Positions 36,723 to 47,062 of a DNA stretch of 64,000 bases are shown piece after piece. The notes under the pieces are model-generated. The model ran no database searches, was not told the DNA's origin, and saw only the letters and a list, made by a program, of their open reading frames with translations. The stretch's first letter is position 1; the number at the start of each line of letters is the position of its first letter. The position numbers and the translations under genes are program-made. The stretch covers positions 62,001 through 126,000 of the forward strand of contig MU394091.1 of NCBI GenBank assembly GCA_022578605.1, read 5' to 3'. This stretch comes from Camillea tinctor (lineage: Eukaryota > Ascomycota > Sordariomycetes > Xylariales > Xylariaceae).

Positions 36723-39700
36723 GTATTCACTTGCTACGAGGTAGTACCTTGTATGGCCGACTAGGCGGCCGGCTGCTCTGTTCGGTTTGGACCTATGAGA
36801 AGACGCCCTCCCCCCATTGATCCCTTATCGACTTTCCGTATGGGGAAACGAGCAAACCATCGCCGGGAGGAGCAAGTCACGATCCAAGTCCTGGGTACAT
36901 CGTAAAGAGTCAGCAGTACTTCAGCCGAACTTTTAGTCTCGGCCGCTATTGTTTCCACCATCTTCTTCACGAGAGCCTCGAATTGGACAACGCATGATTC
37001 TAGGCCAGTTAATGATGCGCCTGATCTTCGTTTGCATCCTTTTTGGTCTAAAATTTTTTTTCGTTCCTTCGCCATGCCGAAGCCGAGTTGTTTATCGACC
37101 GCGACCTCGACCAGCTCGACCTTTTTTTTTTTTCTCTATCTTCTCCCCATAACCAGAAACTCTAGAGGTTGATCATCCGCACATCCCGTCCTCGCCAAGG
37201 TAAGCAACAAATCTATTGCTTGCATTTCTAGAAAAAAAAAACAATAATGTTACCCATCGTCACCCATCGTAGACGAGGCTTTGGCCGGCAAGGCGACCAG
37301 TAACCGTGTTTTACAACTTTACCGTGGGGTCCTCTAGGTCCTCCTCTTGATGTTGTTTGTAATCCTTCTCGATTTAGCCCCCATCGGGCTGAAATCTATA
37401 GGTTAGTACATACCTAGGCATGTACATACGGATCCATACGTACATACGCATATACTACTCACATATGCCCTGCGCAACACAGGGATTCTCTTATGTACAT
37501 ACTCGACATACATACATGTGAACTGTTTCTGTTGCTGTTGTGGTTCTACTTAGTACCTACTTACCCTATGCATGTAATTAAGAACCCTCAGTACATTATA
37601 CGGCTCCCGGCCATCATCATCAACGGCAGCAATATAACCGTCAGCCTGCAGCTTTGTTGTCGGCTACCAATTGGCAACACGTCAACCGCGAAATACAGCG
37701 TATATTGACTCCCATGTAACAGCTGGATAAGCATCGAATATATCGTTTGCACCCACCGCGACGAAACGTTTCAAGGTTATTTCTGGATGTTTGGCTTGGA
37801 GTGACTAGCACCAAACCTACCAAAACCTACCAAAACCTCCAGGGGGCTGCATCAGGTGAAAGTCTGCCAGCCTGCCTATAACTCGTCCTTGCTTTAAGGT
37901 CTTTTTCTAGCCCCCCAGATTTCAATTCCAACTCATAGTATTCCGTACTTAGGTAAGTTAATTAACAAGTCTGACAACTGGTGAACTGGCTGACTGCACA
38001 TGTCGTTTGTTGCCTCCCCTTGCAGCTTGCGATGTTTCTCTTCTGCACGCACGGCCGATAGCCGACCAATGCCGTAGAATGCCAGAGATGGCCGTCTGTC
38101 CACACTCTGCCGATTTATTCTGTATAGATCCATGTCGGTGGTCACCCGAGCGACTAGATTTGACATCTTTTCCTGCTAACGTCGTTCACAAGCCAGCACA
38201 TGTCTGTCTGTCTGTCTACCTATGGATGTAGCATGACTCACAATAATCGAATCACTTCACCACCCCTAGTATGGAAAGATGTAGTCTAGAATGAGCAGGA
38301 AAATCGCTCGTCCTCGTGAAGTATCCTTCTTTACCCCCCTGATTTTCAAGGCTCAAGCCGTCCCCCCATCCTCCCTACCCCCCTCCCGGTAATCGGTAGG
38401 TAGCCAGCCCGATGTAGGCTCCCGGTTGTCTTATGATACCTCACGCCAGCTTACTTGTCAAGCCATAACTTCGGCAGGCTGCATATTCACTAACCTGGCA
38501 GCTTACTTCTGGGAACTTACTCATTACACACATATAATGCGTAGGTATCGATTTCACAATATATTAAACAGAAAGCGCTGGATGATCGCCTAGGTTAGGC
38601 TAGTATATCCGACTTGAGAGGATAGTAACCTGTCTGCCTGTGTATCATGTTATACAAATTAGCGCGTGTAGACGTGCTAGCTAATGCACCTCCAATGTAC
38701 TCATGAAGCAGAAATGGAGGGGAGCTATTACCTAGGTAGCTTCTCGAGATGACATATCTGCGAGTCTCGAATGACCATGACAAGCTTATGATAAGCCTTT
38801 CCCCTCCCCAACTCCTCCTCATGGTGTCACCTGACTACGCAGCTACGTAACGACGTGGTGTGCACACGGACACATTCAAGAGGAAATGACGCTATCGACG
38901 TCACTACTGTGCTCATGAACTGGGGAAGCGGGAGGGGAGGGATCCTGATCCTGCCCTGGCAACCTGGGCCTCGAGGTTATACGACCTCACCCGTCACCGA
39001 TGATATTACCTCATTCCTGATTTATCCTTGGCATAAGCTCGTGAGCAAACTGTTCCTGTCCTGTCCACACGATGTTGACCCATTCGACCCTTTTGGAGCG
39101 TCTACTCATTAGGTAACTTTACAACCCATCAAACTTCTACCCGTACTTTGTAGGTGATGTACAAGGGAAATAGTAGGAAATATGACGTTATAACTACATT
39201 ACGGAGAGTTGCAGACCCCTCGATCAATCAGTGAGGACCTCCCATTGTGCATAGATTAGCAAATTGGGTAGGTGAGTATGATTCACTTCGAAATAGATGT
39301 ATCAACCCTTCGAACTATCCTATCAGATGAAAATATCCAGGACAGTAGATACGGGACGACGCTTTTGTCTACCGCTCGCTAAGGTGAGAATCCTACTGAA
39401 AGGCGTACTCTATCGCCGGCATTGCTGTAGATTGGATTAAACAAGCAAAATGCTAGATTTTGGGCGAGCGGGTTTAAATATTAAAAAGAAAGAAGAAGGG
39501 GAAAAAAAACCTTCATAGAACGAATTGAAAAAAAAGTTGGGGGGGAAAGCTTGGGTGAAGACAAGCGGTGGTCTGTGCACAAAAGCTATACTAGCCTCGG
39601 CTGAGGAATATCAAAGTGCCCGGATTTAGTCACGCCAGGCGGCTCATTCTCGGCCTCAACAACCTTGCTAGTAAGCTCTGGAGGTATCCACCTAAAGCTC

Positions 39701-39810
39701 TATTTTCTTTCTTCACCAAATTTCCGCCTCTTCTCGTCTTGTTTAGCAAAGGAATAGTGGAAAAGAGAAAAAAAAAAAAGAACGAAAAAATTTTAAACTA
39801 GGAAGCAGAT

Positions 39811-39848
39811 TTTTCTCTTTTTTCTTTTTTTCTTCTTCCCCCGCCCCT
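39811..39848 (+). promoter_or_regulatory. Pyrimidine-rich leader just before MRS6
   Basis: An almost pure C/T run ends two bases before the MRS6 start codon, so it would be the 5' leader or the transcription start region. Its function is inferred from place and composition. Confidence 0.35.
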
Positions 39849-39849
39849 C

Positions 39850-41826
39850 ATGGAATCTCTAGGTGAAGAGACCTGGGATACCGTGATCTGTGGTACAGGT
39901 CTACAGCAGTCGCTTTTGGCTCTGTGAGAATTTACTTCCTTCTTTCCCCCTCCCCCCCCCCTCTCATGAAGGCGTAAGTGCTGGTGAAAGGCTCGATCTG
40001 ACTGACTCAGATTGTGTGCTTTTCTTACGCGATGAAGTGCCCTCTCGCGGTCGAAGAAACGGATACTCCATCTCGACCCTAATGACTACTACGGCGAGAA
40101 TGAAGCCGCGTTCAGCCTTCAAGAGGCCGAGACCTGGGCAAACGCCCATGCTGGTGCCGGTACTACACGGCCCATGAACACGTCGGAAGACCCGGTCGCC
40201 GTTGAAGAACCGAAACAGCAGGACGAGCCGGAGAATCGAGATGCTACGGATGGGAGAGAAGAGCCTGCGGATGCGGAATCCAGACCAGATACCTCATCTA
40301 TCCGACGATCCGAGATCTTTAGACGTGCCAGCATCTGGCAACACCCAGATGCTGCGGCCCGGGGCCTCGCATTTCCCAGAGCATACACACTAGCCCTGGC
40401 TCCCCAAATCATTCACACCCGGTCCAAGCTACTGACCCAGCTCGTTTCTTCAAGAGCCTATCGTCAAGTTGAGTTTCTATCGGTCGGTTCCTACTTCGTC
40501 TATAATGCCACAGGTGTCGATTCGGACTCGAAGCTAGCTCGCATACCCAGCAGTCGTGAGGATGTATTCTCAACCCAGTCCATACCGCTACGATCCAAAC
40601 GATCGCTTATGAAGTTCCTCAAGTTCGTAGTGGATTACGAATATGAAGAGCACAAGCCGATCTGGGAGGAACAGGCGGGCATACCCCTTGCTGATTTCTT
40701 AAGTACCGAGTTCAAACTGGACGAAGACTTACAGAAGTACATTCTTGCTCTTACCTTGACCTTGGACGGTAAGGTGACGGTGAAGGATGGATTAGCCATA
40801 ATCCATCGGCATCTTACCTCCATGAACTTATTTGGGCCTGGCTTTTGCGCTGTGTACCCCAAATGGGGCGGCTCTTCGGAGATTGCTCAGGTAGCCTGTC
40901 GTGCCGGGGCCGTAGGCGGTGGGATCTACATGCTCGATACCCGCATGGAAATTGACGAGGGTTCTAAGGGCGGTGAGATCTCAATCACTCTTTCGGACGG
41001 TGTCAAAATCCGCACCAGAAGTTTGATCTCATCCCAGAAGGACCCTGTTGGAAATGGAGAATGTATCACGCGTCTAGTCGCCGTGGCCAATTCACCGCTT
41101 AAACCTTTGTTCGAGGTTACGTTGGAGGGTGCTCCGACGCCCGCGGTGGCCGTTGTCGCATTCCCCTCGAATTCGTTCCCAGGGATTAGTGATTCCGAAT
41201 CGGACACCCCGGTCTACGCATTTGTCCATTCCAGCGACACAGGAGAGTGTCCCGTTGGCCAAAGTAAGTTTGCTCGTCAATTTCTTCCGTCTATCCCTGT
41301 TCCAACATCCTCTGGTGTTATGATGATCAAACCTTACGAATACTTATCTACATTGTCTGAGCTTTTGCTTTGACGAAATCTAACCTCTGACAAACTGATT
41401 GCACCAACTCCTGCAAATTTATCAGACCTTAATACAGAATTAGGGAGGGCCTTGCTAATTCCGATCATAGGTGTCGTCTACCTCACCACACTGACAACAC
41501 CCCAAGCAGAGCAGAGGCTCAGCGCGGCTCTAAACACCTTGCTGAACACTGTACCTTCGGTTGATAAGACGCCTACTTGTCTGTATAAACTCCAGTATGA
41601 ACAGACGGTTACCCCACGCGAGGCCTTGACCTCTGCACGCGGCGGGGCCCCTGTGTTCGAACTTCCGTCGCCTAACCTCAGCCTCTCATTTAACGACGAC
41701 CCCTTAGACATCGTCAAGGCGGCCTGGAAACTCATCATGAAGAACGACGCCTCGTTCGAGGAGGCTGAGGCCGGCTACATGATCTTCCAGGATCGTGAAG
41801 GCATGGGCGATCACGATGATGATTAA
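39850..41826 (+). CDS. MRS6: Rab escort protein (Rab geranylgeranyltransferase component A)
   Basis: Three exons (39850-39923, 40038-41263, 41471-41826) give 551 aa. It presents new Rab GTPases to geranylgeranyltransferase II and delivers the prenylated Rabs to membranes. The N-terminus WDTVICGTGLQQSLLALALS is the GDI/REP nucleotide-binding-like motif, split by intron 1; HLDPNDYYGENEAAF follows. The Rab-binding platform is seen in RAYRQVEFLSVGSYF and FLKFVVDYEYEEH. The middle contains GPGFCAVYPKWGG-S and the CRAGAVGGGIYML segment typical of the GDI fold. A charged insert at about 65-110 (EEPKQQDEPENRD) replaces the start of the conserved block. The acidic C-terminus ends in DHDDD. For the last intron, acceptor 41470 gives GQSVVYLTTLTT, which fits the family; an acceptor at 41425 would stay in frame and add 15 residues. 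Confidence 0.93.
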
Positions 41827-42841
41827 AGTAAAGTAAGATAAAAGACTCACAAATAATCCCAGGCAGGAAACAAAGATAGGAGTTCCAGGCTTGGGTGTTT
41901 GTTCTGTTTTTTTAAGCATATGTGATATTCAAAGTTGAGAGACCACATTATACAGCATTGCATGCATGGAGGATGGGAGGAACTAGGAAGGGACAGGCGT
42001 TCGTTTTTAAAAAGATAGCATATAGACTGTACGTAGGCAACTTTTTATCAGCATCATCATAATCATCGTCAGGGGGCAAGTGTCGGGAAAGGGGAGTTAA
42101 ATCAGCAAATATATAGAGAGAGATTGAGATTGATTTTTATTTTCAAATCGTTGTCATTATCATGTGTGCTTTCACTTTAATCAATCCAACCTAGTCCTTT
42201 ACCTACCTAACCCTAGGTTAGGTAGGTAATGATATAACCTGCCTGCATAGGTGAAGAGATTGTGCAATACGTGCTGATGTTAGAAAAGCAAAAACATCCC
42301 ATATTTCAATTAGCAAATCCTGTCCGCCTGCTTATCCATCTATCTCATCTACGGAGGTGTAATCATCAATCATCATCTCTTTAGTTGCGATTCCCATGGG
42401 AGAAAAAGGAGAAAGAAAAAGCCATCATCCTCGCAGAAAAATAGATCATAATACCCCAATCACAACCCCTTTCCTTTCTATTCCTTTGCCTTATTTGCTT
42501 CCCTCTTCCTCATGTCCGTCCGAGGTAAAAGGAAACCAAAAACCCCAGGGGCAGAAGCCTATGAATGAGCAAGGCGATCTTCCCCTGTTGTGGTTTCCTG
42601 CATCCTGTATCCGAAAATCCCACTTCAAAGCAAACCGAAATGAAGGAACGAACTTATCCCAACCTCTAGCCCCTTCCATCCCCCCTTCCCTACTAGTTGA
42701 TGTCACTCATATCATCATGACCATACCGAAAGGGAAAAGGAGCCCACACCGAGCAAGTAGGTATATACTTATTTGCTGTAACGAATTGGCCGATGCAATT
42801 CAGATACAGACGACAGTGATGTATGAAATATCTATGCTTCC
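41827..42841. other. Convergent spacer between MRS6 and REC8
   Basis: This 1-kb spacer between two gene ends holds a 31-bp inverted repeat at 42199-42229. The open frame 42396-42965 on the plus strand runs into the REC8 3' end on the opposite strand and is not supported. Confidence 0.6.
42199..42229. repeat. 31-bp inverted repeat, 13-bp perfect arms
   Basis: Arm 42199-42211 (TTACCTACCTAAC) is the exact reverse complement of 42217-42229, around the 5-nt spacer CCTAG. It sits between two convergent genes and could form a cruciform or an RNA hairpin on either strand. Confidence 0.9.
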
Positions 42842-45107
42842 TCATATAGCAGCAGGGGTGATCTGGGCCCCAATCCAGATGCTGCCGCCGAAAGGCTTGT
42901 CCTTGCGCATGGGCTCCTGCTCGACGTACAACTTCCCATTGGTCGTCAAGCAGAGCGTGTGGTAGAAAGCCTGGGCAGCGGTGGCGCGCGTCGTCTCCGC
43001 GGGCACGAAGAGGTCGTCGAACCCAACCCACTTGCGATCCATAGCAAAGTCGGCGTCCTCCCGACGCTCGCCGATCTCGCTACGCACCATCTCTTCGATA
43101 AAAGAGAGGAAGTTCTGCCCCTCTCGGTCCAGCATCCTGCGAAGACGGTCGTTCTGCTGCTGCGTATTGAGTTTCGTACCGCCCTCTTCGGTCGCTACCG
43201 CTGCGGGGTCTATCGCTCGGAATCCCTCGAAGGAGTCTTGGGAGCCTATACCGACGTCAAGGCCAAGGTCGCCTTGTGCGCTGCCAAAATTTCCCATAGG
43301 CATATCGTCACTGAAGCGTTCAATGTCCTGAGGTCTTCTGCGACTGTGAAGGGGGCTAGATAGGACACGACCTTTTTGAGCAGACCCAGGGCCGCCGCGA
43401 ATGGAAGAGCCGGGGACGGCGGAGGAACCGCGGTTCCATGGCATCGCAGACGAGTGATGGCCCTCTGACATCGGAGGCTCTGCTTCGCGACCGACTTCTG
43501 AAGGAATATTTCCAGGGAATGGGTCGAGAACACCTTCATCGTCATGACCAACATTACGACCTTGTTCCTGGGCATCCTGATTTTCGAGTCGGGGTCGCAC
43601 ACGTCTTTCCTCCTGTTCCTTAGGGTCCTCGATAGCCTCAGATGCAGATCGACGTCTACCGCGTCGCTTCTTTGGTAGTTTCAGTCCAGTGAAGGCTGTG
43701 AATAAGCTATCGCCAGAATAGAAAAGAGCTAGGGGATGAATCATCCCAGGTACGTCAATATCCTTGCCAATATTTCCAAGGCCAAGACCGAAGGTCAGCA
43801 GCATTGCATTTCTCTTGGCCTCTACCATATTCGAGCGTCCTTTGTTACCACCGCAATTCTCTAAATAATTGTTCTGCCAAATTCGTATAATATTTCTTGA
43901 TAGTTGAGTTTCTTCGTCGACCTGCAGCGCACGGGGTCTTCGTGTTCGACGAGCTGGTGCCGGACGTTCGTCATTCTGGAATGCAGCATGATCTTGATGT
44001 TGTGGAAAGGCTTCGGCTTCTGGCATCGGTTCCTCTTGCGCCATGATAATGTCTCCTTGCTCATCGAATTGATCCTTCTCAAGAGGTTTCCCGTCGCCTG
44101 CAAAGACGTGGTCTTGATCGTCAATAGGGGGCAGTGGAGGGAGTTCCGGCTCGTTTTGAACAATAATTGGGTCGGCTCTTTCGACGATATTCCCATCTTC
44201 ATCAATTTCAAGTCCCCAGTCAACTGCTTCTCCAGCAAATTCATCCTCTTGGAAGAACAGGCGTTTTTCGTTATCCGGTTTTTGCGCTGAATAAAGTCCT
44301 TTAAGGACGAAGGGGGATGTTCGAGAGATAGAGGAGTCCGAATGGCCGAGGTCGAGCCGGACTGGAAAGCCCCGTCCAGAACTGGCAGAATCCGAGAGCT
44401 GGGAGGTATGACGAGGAGACATCTGAGACGATGTCTTCTGGCTGACCTGGACGGCTATAATCTCATCGTAATTCAACTTAGGGAGCTGCATGTCTGGAAC
44501 AAAAGCAGGATCATTGGTGAGAAGGAGGTTTTCCGGTCTGCAAACGTGTAAGCCTGTTAAGCTAGAACTAGCAAACAGTTATCAGGGTTGGGGGGAGCCT
44601 TACCTCACAAAACCCGCACTGGGGTCAAGTTGGTTACCACTGTATTCACTGAAGAACATATTCATGTGGTTTTGGATCTTCTTAGCGTCGTTCATCATAT
44701 ATGCACATTGCTGGTCGTAGACCTTGGATACCCCGAGAAGGAGGCTGCCCTGTAGGCGCAGCGCAATAGGGGCGCCGGGCTCAAGAATCTTGCTGCATGC
44801 TTTCTCGACATCCACCTCCTGTATGGCCTTCCGTGTTATTCTCTTGGGATTTAGGCGACTGCCAGTATTCGCGACAAGCCTACATATATGTAAGGTTAAG
44901 GGCTAGAGCTGTACGCATAGAATGGATCGAGGAGTAACGAAAGGCCAAACATAAGTAGGGTGCTCGCCACTTACCAAATAGTAGCCACGCCATACTGGCG
45001 GCTTGTCAGAACTATAATATTAGATCTTGTTAGAAGATATAACAGCGAAGAAGAAAAGGAGGCTCGACAAGAATGAGATAAGACGTACTTTCGTGACTAT
45101 AGAACAT
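42842..45107 (-). CDS. REC8: Meiotic cohesin kleisin Rec8
   Basis: Four exons on the minus strand (45107-45089, 45011-44975, 44879-44604, 44537-42842) give 675 aa. The first two exons are 19 and 37 nt and rebuild MFYSHEILTSRQYGVATIW, the kleisin N-terminus that binds Smc3. It continues with VDVEKACSKILEP and LALRL-type segments, here IALRLQGSLLLGVSKVY. In this family the wording VATIWLVANTGS sits closer to Rec8 than to mitotic Rad21/Scc1. The middle is acidic and disordered, with RRTRRPRALQVDEETQLS and a basic PKKRRGRRR patch that may be a nuclear signal. The C-terminus (FLSFIEEMV through FYHTLCLTTNGKLYVEQ) is the winged helix that contacts Smc1. Rec8 holds sister chromatids together in meiosis until separase cuts it. 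Whether another kleisin exists elsewhere in the genome cannot be seen here. Confidence 0.88.
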
Positions 45108-47062
45108 GGTGCGCCCCTAGTCGAGTGTGTACCGCGCCTTATATGGAATTATCGATGCTAGAAATAAAGGGATAAGGAGACAAGGAGGGAGGAAAGAACG
45201 GAGAGAGAAAAGAGTAATAATGAAAATACTGAATGATGATGATTCTTGTAGGTATATCAATTAAAAATTTCAAGTTTCGGGGAGGGAAAATAGTAAATAT
45301 TATTGAGTTTATAGTTGGTGTCGAAGTAGGCCGAGGAGAGATACTTGTATGGAGGAGTAGAGAGAGGTGTAAGAGGAGAAGAGGAAGGTCGAGGTCTGCC
45401 GTGTACCTATGTAGGTAGGTACCTAGGTAGTTAGCTTAATTTGAGGGTCACGCGTCAAGATTAAATGCGCGGAGTGTACATACATGAAGGAAGTTACGGA
45501 TGATGGTAGACATAAAAATGTGAATGTAGGAAGGTACCTATTTAGGGTGTACTAATAATATCTATTGATAAGATACAACAGACAGAACTATGTAGTCTAG
45601 GTAGCAACAACACACTACAAGATCTCTCTCTACAGGCACCTATTTAGCTAACAAGGACCAGTTAACGTTACTTTTTATTGTATACTTCAAAATGTGAAAG
45701 TGTCATTGTGTTTTTATCATGATATCATTTTAATGTTAAAATGGAAAAAAAAGAAAAAAAAAAAGAAATACTGAAGTGCGTATTTTAGAATCTCGTACAT
45801 AAAAAAGGAAAAGGGGGGAGGAGAAAAAAGGGGGTGAAGTTGCAGCTATGGAAGATTTACCTATAATATCAAAAATACTCGAGTAGGTATCTACATGAAT
45901 ATTTATCTATTAATAAATGCTACTGTCTAGGACATCTCATGTTGTTCATTGTAGTAGCTTGTAGATGCTGCTTGATACAAGGCTGAGGAAATAGTGTTGC
46001 GGGTAACTAGAAAAATCACATGATAGTAATACTGATCCCAAGCAAGGGGGTATATGTAGTACGTGCGAGTAGGTGCTCAGAGAGGTAGGTTCCTAAGTAC
46101 TGACCTAGGTATCTACTTAGAGATGTACCAAGTAGCGTCGTCATGGGAACAAAGGGGAAGAAAAGAACCAGGCCACCTATCACTTACTGTGTACCAGCAA
46201 ACACAATAACCTTATATACCCCGATAGGGTCTCTCCCCTCCAACAGCGGCAGACCGGCCGGGCCTCAGCTTCCCCTTGGGAAAGTGGCTCAGTTGGTCAA
46301 CATGCCTCAGACACGACACGGAGAATCCGGGTTCGAGTCCCACAGACATCACGATGTTCTACCGGGATAACCAACCTTGACCCTATGGCCCAAACTGTCA
46401 AATGGCAACGTAAGTCTGCGGGTAGTTCGGTGAACCACATGACTCAACCCCCTCCGTCAAAATCCCCGAAAGAGGAGAGTCGCAAAATAAATACCAGTGA
46501 GGGGCGCAGTAGCTACAGACGCTGAAAAAAGATCTGTAGGCTGGGCCTGGAGGACGGGTGTTAAACCTTTCTTTTTGTCTTTCTGTCTTTTTTTTTTCTT
46601 ATCACACATACATGATACCTACTTAGATAGATAGATATATACGTTGTTTGTTAGTGAAGCCACAAAGGAGGAATATGATGACAGTAAAGCTCGCACTGAT
46701 AGTTTTCTTTTCTTTCTCTCATGTATGTATTGTATCCATAGCTCATCAATAACATCGTGAGTTTTCTTTTAGGTGACAAGTTCCATGGCCCATTCCACCT
46801 TTCCCCTTCTCTCGCCCCCATCACTTATGGCCCTTTACCCATTTTATTTATTTTTTAAATTTTAAATTTTTTTTTTAAATTCGAGCATTCCCATGAGATC
46901 AGTGTATGATATGCTAGGTAATCTAATGCATCGCTAGAATATAGTCAACGTGCCAACCCCCCTTTTCTTTTATTTCTTCTTACCCCCTTTACTTTCCCTC
47001 AGTCCCTAAACTTAACAACATCATTTATCTAACCCCCCAACCCCTTTACTTGAGCTAGGCAC
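45108..47062. other. Spacer between REC8 and ALO1
   Basis: It contains the REC8 promoter, AT-rich sequence, a GTAGGTAGGTACCTAGGTAG palindromic stretch near 45410-45430, purine runs at 45740-45830, the tRNA-derived element starting near 46278, and AT-rich 3' flank of ALO1. No protein gene is supported. Confidence 0.6.
46278..46560 (+). mobile_element. tRNA-derived SINE-like element (candidate)
   Basis: An RNA polymerase III A box (TGGCTCAGTTGG, 46285-46296) and a perfect B box (GGTTCGAGTCC, 46330-46340) lie 45 bp apart, as in a tRNA gene. When aligned to tRNA numbering, the acceptor and T stems do not pair (three T-stem pairs, one or two acceptor pairs) and no anticodon arm is clear. It is therefore not a functional tRNA. 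About 220 bp of non-AT-rich unique sequence follows before a T-rich end (CTTTCTTTTTGTC near 46566). A tRNA-like head with an unrelated body is the structure of fungal SINEs. The right end is uncertain and no target-site duplication was found. A decayed tRNA gene is the alternative. Confidence 0.5.

Larger units (their letters stand above)
33567..39849. other. 6.3-kb spacer between divergent SEC2 and MRS6
   Basis: This is the largest gene-free stretch in the window. It contains AT-rich sequence, a CT-rich run near 34165-34222, purine-rich runs at 35160-35260, an ACACT repeat at 36696-36722, TACCTAGG units near 37411 and 38728, and a pyrimidine-rich block right before MRS6. Two open frames are borderline: 33888-34127 on the minus strand (79 codons, hydrophobic end) and 36761-37075 on the minus strand (104 codons). 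Neither is recognised, and I do not call them genes. Confidence 0.55.

Noticed and set aside
42199..42229. A telomere-like TTAGGG array
   Set aside because: CCTAGGTTAGG resembles it, but there is no tandem array of six-base units; it is an inverted repeat.
42396..42965. A 189-codon plus-strand frame near the REC8 end
   Set aside because: It overlaps the conserved REC8 winged-helix exon on the other strand and has no recognisable domain.
46278..46350. A functional tRNA gene
   Set aside because: A and B boxes are present, but acceptor, T-stem and anticodon arms do not pair, so it cannot fold as a tRNA.
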